Assembly: GCF_905404315.1 (NCBI RefSeq)
Contig: NC_066279.1
Coordinates: 2,678,501 to 2,742,500, forward strand
Length of the DNA stretch: 64,000 nt
Direction of reading: 5' to 3'
DNA from: Leptidea sinapis
Taxonomy: Eukaryota > Arthropoda > Insecta > Lepidoptera > Pieridae
The notes under the pieces were generated by a model. The model did no database searches. It was not told the origin of the DNA and saw only the letters and a program-made list of their open reading frames with translations. The position numbers and the translations under genes were made by a program. Below, in pieces: positions 44,421-54,993 of the stretch. Every line of letters begins with the position of its first letter. Position 1 is the first letter of the stretch.

Positions 44421-45414
44421 ATTTGAACTCGCGTAAACGTCACACTAGACATTTCACAGAAATTTGAAAAATGAATCAAAATTGTTCGATTTTTTTTTAA
44501 GAAAAGGGTTTGAATAAAATGTAAATAATGATGAGAGAATTGTAGAGGCACAAGTAGACATGAATCTTCGCTTCGCGTCTATTTATTTCTTTTAACTTTT
44601 GTTCTTTACCTTTGCGTATCAATTCGGAAACATTTTTCTGTAAAATATAATTTAAATTCATGTAATGTTTTTAACAATTGTTACAAAAGCGTATACTTCG
44701 CCCAAGATGTAGTAGGTACTAACTGGACCTAGTAGACATAATAAGATTTACGTTATGATTTTTTATGTTTTATATTAATTCCTAATCTGATACCAAGTAC
44801 ACCAGTATTTTATCGAATTTTCTTATCATTAGATGCAGGGTAGACTCGAATAATAAAAACCAAAATGGCGCATTTCAAAATGGCCGCTATGTTATTAAAA
44901 CTAAAATGCAACTTAAACAAACGTAATGACAAGATATAATTAGTGTTATATCTTGTTTCATGGTGCGGAATCCTTCTTGTACTTTAATGGTTTTTTTATT
45001 TTGTTTCAGGTTGGAAGAGAAAACATTTAACAAAACCTAAAGGATATCTATTTAATAACTGGACTTGATTTGTTAATCGTGATGAACACTTTACGATGGA
45101 CCCTCAAGAATTAGTGCCATTAGAAGGTATTTATATAGATGGAGCGCTGCCGCACCGCTACCCCACCGTCACACCACTGCCGACTGTGCTTACTAACCTG
45201 CTCTACTGCTGTAGCAGTATATAGCTAGCCATGTCGAAATTCCATAAGGAAAATAAATTTAAACTTTTTAACTTACCTACGTTTGCTTATAAACGTTTCT
45301 TTATTTATCTCCTCCATTAAGCATATATTAACCTCTCGTAGGAAAAATTCTTCACTATTTTTACACGGATGACGGTTCTCAAAAGCTCAATCTAAATCAC
45401 AATATAAGTCACCA
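44421..45414. other. mixed repeat debris
   Basis: 44840-44990 is repeat F in reverse. 45005-45135 is preceded by a TTTGTTTCAG acceptor-like string and has short open stretches (GWKRKHLTKPKGYLFNNWT then a stop), so it is not a supported exon. 45145-45190 is GC-rich (GCGCTGCCGCACCGC) with a partial inverse at 45628-45660 (GACGGTGCGGCAACTGTGCG). Confidence 0.35.
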
Positions 45415-45500
45415 AAATGCCCAATGGAATATCAGCGCTGTTTTTCAAACCAACAACCATGCTGAGCTGAGACCACTTTGTGATGTATAGAAAAAACATT
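45415..45500 (+). repeat. repeat G
   Basis: AATGCCCAATGGAATATCAG, CAACCATGCTGAGCTGAGAC and CACTTTGTGATGTATAGA recur inverted at 54770-54862 (TCACAAAGTGGTCCC, CAGCATGTTTGCTGG). Confidence 0.55.
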
Positions 45501-46142
45501 CATTTCATTTATCATATTTTAACTGTAGATTAACGTTACAATTTTGAAAATTTTCTTAATTTATTTCATTAACAATGTAATAAGGTTATGTGAGGGATGC
45601 CTACAGGGTACTAACATTGAGATAAATACTGACGGTGCGGCAACTGTGCGGCGGCGTGGCGTTGCTGTCTACGCGCCACATAGGTCTGTTTTATGAGCAC
45701 TTCTAATTGTTTCAGCGGCAATACCCAGACCCTACAATCGCCAGACCAGCTTACGAACTAAGACATGCTGCAAAGGACCTATCAGACTATGTCGTCTCCT
45801 CGCCTTTATGATAATTCTTCCGTCTTTGTTTATATTCATACCATTATATATGAGGTAAGGCTTTTGATGTTTGGACTTATTGGACTTAGAGAGGAATTGT
45901 CTCTAAAGATGTTACGAGGTGTGCGATCCTTTCCGCGATCTTCTTCTAGTCATTAATTCCTTTGGTATATACATGTTTGTTTAATCTGCAGTGATCAAAA
46001 AGGCTTTTATTATCACAGCTTAATTAGTTTATATTGTCAGAAAAAAAACCGAAAGAGTATTAATTAAATGCACTTTTGCATGGATGGAATCTCGACTTAC
46101 ACTAATTACTGAACTATATACCGATATTCACCAACACAATAC

Positions 46143-46335
46143 TGTTTTCAAGAGATTTTGTTCAACGCACAATTAAGCTGTGGACTATCTTTTATACGAA
46201 ATTGGTATCTTCGAAAAAATCGACTTAAAGGCTGGCAATTTTCTTGTGATTCCTCTGGTTATACAAATCAGAATAAAAGGCGGTAATCTCTTGGTAGGTG
46301 ACCTGTACTCTCGCTTGTCCTCCCATTCCATAATA
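46143..46335 (+). mobile_element. LINE C-terminal fragment (FKK family)
   Basis: Degraded plus-strand copy: TGTTTTCAAGAGATTTTG (FSR.F), GGTATCTTCGAAAAAATCG (GTFKK-like), AAAGGCTGGCAATTTTCTTG, CTCGCTTGTCCTCCCATTCC. It is much diverged from 31434-31570. Confidence 0.5.
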
Positions 46336-46404
46336 AGATAAAACAGAACAATAACATCAGAGTTTAATTGAATTTTAATACCTCCCATTCTAAAGAAAAA
46401 TATT

Positions 46405-46500
46405 TCATTTCAGCCGGAAGACGTCCACTGCTAGACAAAGGCCTCCCCCAAAGATCGCCACATCGAGCGGTCCTGCGCTGCCCTCATCCAACGTATTATA
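46405..46500 (-). mobile_element. RTE-like LINE end
   Basis: CAGCCGGAAGACGTCCACTG, GGCCTCCCCCAAAGATCGCC and CCTGCGCTGCCCTCATCCAA match 55325-55420 (minus). Only the last 95 bp are present. Confidence 0.65.
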
Positions 46501-46754
46501 CTAAGAAAGATATTACATTTATCTATATAGAACAGCAAGAAACGTAAATACGTGACTATTTATTGTATTCTTTGAAAGATGTAGTTCAATTTATAATAAT
46601 TAATATGGCAATTATATAGATTACTGACTATATTATAATACAGATGGAATAATTATTGCCTTGCTTTATTTACTGATTATTTATTAATCATATTTATTGG
46701 CATCCTTGTTTTTACTATTCTTATAGAGTTCTCGAAACTGGTTTCATCATTTTC

Positions 46755-46915
46755 GCTTAACTGTCACTGCTTGTGGCGGCGACATGGGACGGGTCGTCCC
46801 CTTCCCTAAAATATGGTTGAGGGAGGCGATGGCTGGCTCATGCGTCATGCTCGTGAACGGGCGCTGCTTGTGGTGGCAGGATGATCCTGTTACCGGAGAC
46901 TCGGTTTCAGATTCT
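46755..46915 (+). repeat. dispersed repeat family B
   Basis: GGGACGGGTCGTCCCCTTCC, GAGGGAGGCGATGGCTGG and GGCAGGATGATCCTGTTACC extend the fragment at 766-835 and match 1885-2060. Confidence 0.6.
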
Positions 46916-47199
46916 TAAAAGTTATTGTGTGTATATATATGTATGGATATACACATATTTATTTATTTATAATCGTTTATAAAATGCTCACAGAATACCT
47001 TTATTTATTTATCGTGTATGTGGATGATGCAGCTACTGTACTCAATAACTTTTGTATTAATTTACATTTACTTTTTTGACTTACTCGTGTAAGACATTGA
47101 CTATTTGACGTTTGAGTGTGTCTGTTGCATCATTTTACATTTTACATATTATATTGTAATTTGAAATGATTTGTAAATCGATGAACTTAAATGTAAATC

Positions 47200-47370
47200 T
47201 TGATATAAAAGAGTGGCAATGAGTTTCTTGCTACTTCTTCTCATTAGCTCAACCCTTTACGAAGTAGCAGTAGATTCAATAAGATAAATATATATTTTTT
47301 TTTAAATTCATAAGTGTCATTTCCGTGACCTTCGTGAATAAACTGATTTTGATTTGATTTGATTTGATAT
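47200..47370 (+). mobile_element. LINE 3' tail ending in TTTGA repeats
   Basis: GAGTGGCAATGAGTTTCTTG, CTTCTTCTCATTAGCTCAAC, CATAAGTGTCATTTCCGTGA and a TGATTTGATTTGATTTGA end. Nearly identical to 54490-54650. Confidence 0.7.
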
Positions 47371-47571
47371 GCGCAGTCCCTGAGTATTTAAAAATACATT
47401 AATAGTTTAAAGGGCATACTTATTATGTAGTCCCAGCCTATGTCCAGAAGATGTCTCTATAATTTAAAAGTTTTATTAAATTGGCTAGGCTATATTATAG
47501 TTATATATATCATACTATGTCTTATTACACAAGTACACAATACACAAATGACATTTATGAACAAAATTTAA

Positions 47572-47642
47572 GAAAGATGCGGTACTCGAACCCGCGACCT
47601 CTCGCGTTCCGTGCGAGTGCTCTTCCACTGAGCCAACCGTTC
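47572..47642 (-). tRNA. tRNA-like gene, copy 2
   Basis: Minus strand, 71 nt: acceptor GAACGGT against ATCTTTC with one mismatch, D stem GCTC/GAGC, anticodon stem CTCGC/GCGAG (perfect), loop ACGGAAC, variable AGGTC, T arm GCGGG/ACCGC with one mismatch, A box TGGCTCAGTGG. Flanking inverted repeats read AAAATTTAAGAAAGATGCGG at the left and the complement CCGCATCGTTTATAAATTTT at the right. Confidence 0.5.
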
Positions 47643-47799
47643 CAGTGACGTAAAGTTGACTAAATCTTGTATATGTCTTGTTCAACTCTCAGAGTACCGC
47701 ATCGTTTATAAATTTTGTTTTTAAATTTAATTTGTGTAATTATTATCAGAAATGAGGGTTATCACTTTATTAGCTCTATTATCCGAAAGCAATCAATTT

Positions 47800-48135
47800 T
47801 TATGGAACACAGACGTGGTCGCTAATTGATGCTCGGAGTTTCCCTGCGAGATCGTATCAGAAATGAAAAGATACGTAGGAGAACCAAAATCACCGTCATA
47901 GCCCAGATGATTGCAAAACTAAAGTGGCAGAGGGCTGGGCACGTAGCTTAAGTGACAGATAGCCATTGGGGCAGTAAAGTCCTGGATTGGCGACCGCATA
48001 CTCGAAGACGCAGCGTTGGTAGGATACCCACAAGATGTACTGGTGACTTGGATCACCGGAATACGTTGGATGAGGGCAGCGCAGGACCGATCGTCGTGGA
48101 AATCTTTGGGGGAGGCCTTTATCCAGCTGAGTGAT
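47800..48135 (+). mobile_element. RTE-like LINE C-terminus
   Basis: Translation gives GVSLRDRIRNEKIRRRTKIT, VIAQMIAKLKWQRAGHVA (then a stop), VTDSHWGSKVLDWRPHT and RRRSVGRIPTRCTGDL. The KLKWQ.AGHVARM..RW...VL.W.P block is typical. The best other copy is at 55325-55720 (minus). Stops and shifts indicate a dead copy. Confidence 0.75.
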
Positions 48136-48534
48136 GATAATGATGAACCAGTTTTAAAAAAATGTGATCAAAATTTATATTTGATAAAATAAATGACTTT
48201 AATTGTTGCAGATACCGTGTTTTTTCAAGCCAGATGTATCCTATGAGTATGACAGACATGAGACTTATAGATAGTAAGATATCGCCGACTTGGTGCCAGG
48301 TAGGTCTTAGGTGTGTACATATATTAATAACCATAATTTATTTATCAAAATATCCTCAAGGTAGAACCTATGTGAGTGCGAAACTATTCGATACCTGCAT
48401 GTATGTACTAATAATTTTAGAATTGCAAAATTTTTATGTTGACAGCATTGACATACAACTAGACTCCCAATCGCCTATTAAAAGGTCGTCAAAAAATGTC
48501 CGAACGGCGTTGTATACACATATAGATTAGCGTA

Positions 48535-48725
48535 AAAAAAATATTGAAGTAGGAGTTACTTTGCGGAAATCTATAATTATATATATACGAGACTCTGCCG
48601 TGTCTCGTGCCAGAGTTTGGCGTGTCAACATCTTCTGAGGATGCCTCGTATAGAGGCGAAACACGTGTCGAGTTGTTTGAAGACAAATATTGGCGGAATT
48701 GATACTAAAAAAACTCAAAACATTT
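48535..48725 (+). repeat. ribozyme-family repeat, copy B (best core)
   Basis: The copy starts after a TTTGCGGAAATC block also found beside copy A and ends AAAACTCAAAACATTTGG, as copy A does. It contains an upstream hairpin (CTCTGCCGTGTCTCGTGCCAGAG region) and the hammerhead-like core at 48627-48677. There is no ORF. It is a short non-autonomous element of the size expected for retrozyme-like repeats. Confidence 0.7.
48627..48677 (+). ncRNA. candidate type I hammerhead ribozyme
   Basis: The elements in order are: helix I 5' strand AACATCTT (48627-48634); CTGAGGA (48635-48641), matching the invariant CUGANGA; an extra U at 48642; stem II GCCTC/GAGGC with loop GTATA (48643-48657); GAAA (48658-48661); short palindromic helix III ACACGTGT (48661-48668) ending in GTC (48667-48669), the expected cleavage site; and helix I 3' strand GAGTTGTT (48670-48677). 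That strand pairs with the 5' strand at 7 of 8 positions (one G.U, one U.U mismatch). Short helix III ribozymes occur in Penelope-like elements and retrozymes. The unpaired U before stem II is the one deviation from the consensus. Confidence 0.55.
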
Positions 48726-50409
48726 GGACCTTATTTCGTGGCACTAATGTTCAAACTCTATAATCATACCCTCATTAGAAACTCGGACACGAAAAAGAGG
48801 CAAGAACATTTTGTTTTAGCAATTGAAATGTATGTATTTAGCAAAGTGATCAAAACACTGAGCATTTTGTTATTGCGTGCCGTTGTATTCAAAGCGCGGT
48901 CGAAGCACAATTAAACGAAAACAATTTTGCTTCAGACAATTTTTGAGCGTGATTGTGATTCTAGTTTTTTACTGTACGTCAAATGTGTACAGCAAATTTG
49001 TTTGGTTTTTTTCTTCAATTTCCTTTGTAAATGTTTGTTACAAAATCGTGAATTTACAGCAACGGGAAGTGGGAAATAGCTTTAAAATATTTTATATCAT
49101 TTTAGTATCAAAATTTAACTGAAAAATTCGCCGTATCATGCCGCATATGTCGAGAACTTAATATTATGATCAATTAATTAATTAAAACTACTATTATAGT
49201 TGACCTCGATAGTAAGATCTCGACAGTAGGTACTAGAATATGAACAGTGAATACGAGTAACAACATTTTTTATTACAAAACTTATGATTACCACAGATTA
49301 TCTAAATATATTAGTGACTTTGATACCAGAGGTGATCAAAAGGTCGTTCGAGTGCTTTTTGAGTCGATCTCGAGAACAAAATCCAATATAGAATTATTCA
49401 CAGGTTTTGTTTTAGGTAACTAAAATCGGTAATTACGTACCATCTTATGAAATATGCGTTTTTTTGTAAGAACGAATAAACTCGCAATTTTGAATAATTA
49501 TGAGTTTTTTCATTGACATTTAAGAGCAGACCTACACTTACCTTGACTAAAAATGTCATCGTGACACTCTACCTAGACGACAATCCTTCATCACACATAC
49601 TTAAAGCCTCTCAGAGCCGATCGATCGTAGTCTAACAATTTTGAGGTATCGACAGCAGTTCAAGCTTGAGCACCCCTGGTCTAGGCTGTTGTAATAAATA
49701 TTGAGGGAATTGTCGGTGGTTTTAAAAGAGCTCATTTTTTTCTTAACTTTCAAATAATTAAAAACTTCATCAATGCGAGGTTAATAGTATGAAATAAAAC
49801 AATTATTTGTCCTATACTACTTGTAATATTATATATTCTTTGCCTATACTAATAATAAACCGTTATTCAGTTAATCACTCACAGACAATCGATAAATGAA
49901 CATAGATAATTATTATAGAGTAATTAATTAGAACTACTTTGTTGTTGATAGATGACGTTAATGTGTTTATTTAAGATTTGATGTGACCCGTTATCAATAA
50001 GAAATAATTTTATATATATTATATTCAGAAATTAAAATAATTTTATTTTTTTATTTTTTTTTAATGCCCAGGTTGTTTACAATTTACTTTTTGTGTACAA
50101 TTTAACAAAAAAATCCTAAACTAATTAACACATTACCTAAAAAGGGCATGCAAATTACATTACCTTCACGTCATTATATAATAATAAAATTCTAAGATTA
50201 CAGCACATAATATTTCATTGTTACATTGTATTAGCATCTACACATAACATACATGTCATATACATATTATGTAGTCAAAGTTAAACAAGATTATTAAAAA
50301 GAAAATCACAAATTTGAAAAGTCAGAGTTTTCACTTCAAAAATAAGGCATATAACTTGTGAACCTCAGAAGGAGGTTTTTACATATTTGGAATCTGTTAA
50401 GCTTTCTTT
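48726..50409. other. AT-rich intergenic stretch
   Basis: Short ORFs at 48690-49122 lack motifs and overlap the end of the preceding repeat. No gene or named repeat is supported up to 50409. Confidence 0.35.
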
Positions 50410-50720
50410 TTTTTATGAAAGTGGAGGATCGTATGGGTCACCTGGTGTTAAGTGATGCCGCTCACATTCCCTTTGGAACACCAGAGGAATCACGGGAGCG
50501 TTGCCGGCCTGTAAGGAAAATGTACGTGCTTTTTTTGAAGGCACCCATGTCGTATCATCCCGAAACTCCACACAATGAAAACTTGGTTTGTAAAGGTTGT
50601 ACGTGAAAGAAATTTCCTTGAAAACCGCCAGGAATGCCACACATCCAGATGGTGGGACGATATTCTTCTTTGTGGTGTGCGAAGGTGAAATTTAGTGAAA
50701 GCACAGCTGACAGGATCTGA
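50410..50720 (-). mobile_element. LINE C-terminal fragment (FKK family)
   Basis: The minus strand gives FHLRTPQRRISSHHLDVWHS, then WRFSRKFLSRTTF, with a deletion before a GTFKK-like block, and ends in AAAGGGAATGTG, TCACTTAACACCAGGTGACC. The same family is at 31280-31580. Confidence 0.7.
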
Positions 50721-51012
50721 AATTTTACATGTTGGCTGAGTTCTGATTGAAATACTTTTAAGAATAAGCATTATATAGCTGCACATTCAGGGCTCTACAT
50801 AAATTAACTCTTTATCAGTTAACAGTAAGAAAGTTCCGTACGAAGTAAGGAAGATGGTGGAATAAGTCTCCTTGACACGGCATTGTGCTCAAGGTTGGCT
50901 ACGAACGAGATAGCTACTCCACAGTAAAATAGCACAAACATATTTTATAAAAATAAAAAAAAAAGCTTTTCTTCTACATTTGAAATTTTATAAATGTATG
51001 TAGCGCATATAC

Positions 51013-51312
51013 CAGTGGGAGGCTCCTTTGCACAGGATGCCGGCTAGATTATGGGTACCACAACGGCGCCTATTTCTGCCGTGAAGCAGTAATGTGTAAG
51101 CATTACTGTGTTACGGCCTGAAGGGCGCCTAGTGAAATTACTGGGCAAATGAAACCTAACATCTTATGTCTCAAGGTGACGAGCGCAGTTGTAGTGCCAC
51201 TCAGAATTTTTGGGGTTTTTCAAGAATCCTGAGCGGCACTGCATAGTAATGGGCAGGGCGTATAAAATACCATCAGCTTAAGTCTTGATCGTCTCATCCC
51301 TTATTTTCATAA
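51013..51312 (+). repeat. repeat family A, full length
   Basis: CCAGTGGGAGGCTCCTTTGC, GATGCCGGCTAGATTATGG, GGCGCCTATTTCTGCCGTGA, GGGCAAATGAAACCTAAC, CTCAAGGTGACGAGCGCAG, GAATCCTGAGCGGCACTGCA, CCCTTATTTTCAT. The best plus-strand copy; about 300 bp, with no ORF. Confidence 0.8.
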
Positions 51313-51544
51313 AAAACACTCAAAAACCAAAGGGGTTCTGATAGAAGTGAAATATTAAAACTATAAAATAACAATGCATAGGTAGTGGAAAAAAAGCATA
51401 ATTTGAAATGTAAATACTAATTTAATTTAGTTGAATGGAGTTGACTTTAATTTATTATTTATTATTACATATACGATACAGTTTAACTCAATATTACTAA
51501 AAATTAACACAATCTATTTGAAGTCGGTTCCTTAGTAAATATCT

Positions 51545-52045
51545 TACTTCTATTCAATTCAAATTCAAATATTTTAATTCAAAATAGGATGTGACATCAC
51601 CTTTTGAAAGTCAAAAACTACCAGCCATTACAAAACGAATGCCTCAGACCTGAGAATAATAGGCGCAACAAACTCAGCGGGTTTTCATAAAAAAAATATG
51701 TTTACAACGTAATATTGTACAATTAAACTTATTATTTAATAAGCTGAGAGCGGTCGCTCCATTCCCAATTTGTGGTATCGTTAAGAAAGTCATTTATTTT
51801 ATAGTAACCTTTACCACACAAACGTTCTTTAACAATTATTTTGAATAACGTAATACTCTTGTTTTGAACATTTTCTGGGATCTTGTTGTAAAAGCATATA
51901 CATCGCCCCATAAAAGACTTACTAACTCGACTTTGCCGAGTAGTAGGCATTATAAGTTTACGTCTGTTCCTGGTGTTAACATTATGGTTATGAATTAGCA
52001 AATTCACTTATGTGCCTATGAACATACATTACATTATCAAGAATA
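51545..52045 (-). mobile_element. LINE C-terminus and 3' UTR
   Basis: The minus ORF at 51732-52007 reads NHNVNTRNRRKLIMPTTRQS, RVSKSFMGRCICFYNKIPEN, then SITLFKIIVKERLCGKGYY, NDFLNDTTNWEWSD. The 3' UTR has AACCCGCTGAGTTTGTTGCG and ends in TTTGAATTTGAATTGAAT. This is the uninterrupted version of 29440-30245. Confidence 0.75.
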
Positions 52046-52149
52046 TATTGAGAAGCAACAGTCAAGATGTTAATTTCTTTCAATTTCCCTCTCAATGATT
52101 CTATATTTCAGTATATAGTTGAATTGCTTCAGTATAGGTGCAATCATTT

Positions 52150-52320
52150 ATATGATGAATATGGATGTTTGTTTCCGAGTCATGGATGTTTATATGTATT
52201 TATGTATGTTTAAGTAAGTATATTGTATTAAATATATCGTTGTCTTGTACCCATAGTACAGGCTATGCCTAGTTTGGGGCAAGATAATTTGTGTAAAAGT
52301 GTCAATATTGACACGAGAGT
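52150..52320 (+). mobile_element. tRNA-derived SINE body and tail, family 1
   Basis: GATGAATATGGATGTTTGTT, CCGAGTCATGGATGTTTATA, TTGGGGCAAGATAATTTGTG and a tail AAAAGTGTCAATATTGACA. The tRNA head is missing. It supplies the 3' end for the two minus-strand copies. Confidence 0.7.
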
Positions 52321-52620
52321 GGGTCAGGGATTGGCAATATTACTCCGCGTATAGGAACGAGTCTTTATTTGCGTTCACTTTTTCTGAACTTGCACTTCGC
52401 CGGTCTGCCGCTGTTCCTCTTGTGGGCGGCGGTACCTTCAACGCGTCACACCGCACCGAACACTAAGTCTCTTCTATCTTCTTCTTCTTGGAACACTTCC
52501 ACTTGTCACTACTTCTTCTTTTCTTCTTTACACTTTCGATTCAGAACTAGAACTGCCGTAGCATCGTAGGCCACGCTTAGTAAGGCTTATATACTCCCGG
52601 ATCTGTTCTATTTTCAAAAT
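52321..52620 (-). promoter_or_regulatory. possible LTR-like promoter region
   Basis: On the minus strand a TATATAAG box (near 52590) is followed about 230 bp later by AATAAAGACTCGTTCC (near 52360) and an end near CTCTCGTGTCA. This spacing of TATA box and polyadenylation signal is what an LTR would show. I found no partner LTR, primer binding site or terminal TG..CA, so this is weak. Confidence 0.3.
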
Positions 52621-53404
52621 GATTCTCCCATTCCATCTTTAAATTTAAATTGTACTAGAAAATTCTTTTAATTATTTTTATCCTGCTTACACATTTTCCA
52701 TCCCATTTTTTCTATTCGATTTGATCCTGAACTTACGAGAAATTTCCATTAACTTTACAAAACCCAAAAAAATCCATACACTGGTAGGTGTACCGAACCC
52801 GGGTCTACAGCGTCTAAAGCAGACACTTTTACGCTAAAGCTACGAGTATTGCTGACGGAGCTGTTGAAATTATCAATGCCTTGAAGTTTGACAACTCTCG
52901 TCATGTACGTTGATGCACGACAATATTATGTTATATTATTATTATTATTGACAAAGGCCATAAGTATCTGTAGGCCTAGTAACAGTCTATCATTGTGTAA
53001 TATGTTCAGATAATAATTTATCGGTCGAGCATCACGCGATCGCTGTCGACGAGCGTATCAGATGTAATTGACTCCTAATATTTAGATACCATACTTCGAT
53101 AACGATTAAGTTTATTTACACTTAATGCCGCTTATACGCTCCTGTTTGCGTCCAGTTAAATGTAACATTAAAAAAAAACTGTGTGTGTACTTATGTATGC
53201 ACGCAAGAAGTTATACTTCTTTGTCGTAACGAAACAAACATCATTAAAGTGATTTATTCCTCGTGCTATTCTACGTTTTTTAGAAAGAACAAGTTTGTAA
53301 AAATCTTGCATCTTTGCAAGGCTTTGACAAATTAATTATTAAATAATGAATACGGCTGTATGGGCTTGAACCCTTTGTCTGTCCTAATAATGGACGAAGA
53401 AACC
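52621..53404. other. intergenic, no supported gene
   Basis: No recognisable gene or RNA. 52780-52860 contains ACCGAACCCGGGTC, which is B-box-like, but no cloverleaf follows. Confidence 0.35.
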
Positions 53405-53755
53405 AAAAAAAATTCACGATATTCGGTCGATATCCGCTGGTAAGTTTGAAGTACCTAGAATCAATAACTACTGCGGTGATAGGTCTTTGTAAAAACGCCT
53501 GCCCTATTTATTAAACAGCTTGTCTGAGGACATTCGACTAGAAACCAGTAAAAGAAAATTTAAAACTAAACTTAAGAAATATTTATTGTCAACACTGTAT
53601 TACAACACAATATTTTTATCAATATTTGTTAATTACACTCATATAAAATCATGTTCATATAATCCTGCAGACAAACTGTTCAAACACTTCTGTGGGACTA
53701 TGTTAGCTTTAGATTATTTTTGTAAATAATTAATAGTATAAATAATAAATAAAAA
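53405..53755 (+). mobile_element. LINE C-terminus with 3' UTR, second copy
   Basis: It matches 43310-43710: TAAGTTTGAAGTACC..AACTAC, CGCCTGCCCTATTTATTAAA, LSEDIRLETSKRKFKTKLKK, GACAAACTGTTCAAACACTT. A premature TAA replaces a codon in the RTL block. Confidence 0.75.
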
Positions 53756-54330
53756 TAATCCTCACTGTCTGGATGTGTGGCGTCCCTGTGCGGTCTTCAA
53801 ATGCATTTTTACCACGCGAAACGAACTGGAGCCCTATTACCAAAATCGAAATACGAAGATTCGGTTGACGGATCGTACATTTTCCTATTACGAAAGTGTT
53901 TCGAATCCGAAGATCGATACGAAGTTCGCTATAAGACATTTTGTCTTTACCTTATTCCCAAATTCACTTGACATTTACTTTTTCGTTGTTTAACATTATT
54001 ATGATCGTAACAACAACCTCACTTTTTATGGCTATGTAACCATAGTACTGAAACGAAATCCATCCGCACTATTCGGATCCGAAGTACTTTGGTAATAGGA
54101 TTTAATTCGAAGTTCGTCGTTCTTTCGTTTCGGACCGAAACTTCGGCTTTCAATTTTGGTAATAGACCTCCTGTACAAGTTCGTTCGTGTTTCGGAAACG
54201 AAGTCGGTGCCTTGAAAAGAGTTCGTACACCTACCGAAAAGATTTATAGCGATCCTGTGACTCTTCATGTGTTACGAGAGATTCATTCGAAGACACATTG
54301 GAAAAAAGTAGAACTTTTGTATAAACATTA
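53756..54330 (+). mobile_element. LINE fragment (FKK family) split by a MITE
   Basis: The left part ATCCTCACTGTCTGGATGTG (PHxLDVW) to about 53828 and the right part from 54172 (TTTCGGAAACGAAGTCGGTG, CCTTGAAAAGAGTTCGTACA, TGTTACGAGAGATT) align to consecutive sections of 31315-31520. The gap corresponds to the MITE at 53829-54171. Confidence 0.7.
53829..54171. mobile_element. MITE nested in the LINE, doubled inverted ends
   Basis: Ends: GAGCCCTATTACCAAAATCG at 53829 and the complement of GAGGTCTATTACCAAAATTG at 54171. A second, inner inverted pair repeats the motif (CCTATTACGAAAG at about 53883; CCTATTACCAAAG reversed at about 54090). Many CGAAG/CTTCG words occur throughout. Similar CTGGA and CTGTA words flank it and may be a target duplication. 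No functional ORF. Confidence 0.75.
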
Positions 54331-54489
54331 ATTATTAGTAGTTGTTGTATTCATCTATGAGCTCAAATATCGGGATTATTAAATGTAATCTATTACGATA
54401 AGCGTTCGAGTGCTATGATAGCGTCTAGACTACGTGAACTAGCCTTGGGCTTCGACTTTGTCCACAATCATCCTTACCTGGTCAGAAAT

Positions 54490-54650
54490 AAAAGAGTGGC
54501 AATGAGTTTCTTGCTACTTCTTCTCATTAGCTCAACCTTTTACAAAGTAGCGGTAGATTCAATAAGAAAAATATTTTTTTGACATTCATAAGTGTAATTT
54601 CCGTGACCTATATTAATAAAGTGATTTTGATTTGATTTGATTTGAAATTC
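54490..54650 (+). mobile_element. LINE 3' tail ending in TTTGA repeats
   Basis: Nearly identical to 47200-47370: GAGTGGCAATGAGTTTCTTG through TTTTGATTTGATTTGATTTG. Only the 3' UTR tail is present. Confidence 0.7.
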
Positions 54651-54769
54651 AAATCCAACTAGGGTCTGCTGGGAAATTCATGTCAATAAAGTGGGTACAG
54701 TACATCTAAATACAAAAGAATTAAAAATTAAATCTTAAAAAATTAAACGTGAACAAAATTGAAGAATAT

Positions 54770-54862
54770 TATTTTCTATACGTCACAAAGTGGTCCCAAA
54801 TCAGCATGTTTGCTGGTTTGAAAACCAGAGCTGGTCTTCCGTTGGGCCATTTGGAAACGTCG
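54770..54862 (-). repeat. repeat G, inverse copy
   Basis: See 45415-45500. Contains CGTCACAAAGTGGTCCCAAA and GGTTTGAAAACCAGAGCTGG. Confidence 0.55.
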
Positions 54863-54993
54863 CTTTAAAGATATATAAAATAATAACTAATTATAGTTCG
54901 TAAATTAAAACTAATCAAAAACAAAAAAAAAATGAATTCGAATTATTATATTAAACACAATTTACAAATAAAATTTGAAAAACAAAATTTTAT

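Noticed and set aside
45005..45140. Possible exon after TTTGTTTCAG
   Set aside because: All frames meet stops within 20 codons and there is no matching donor.
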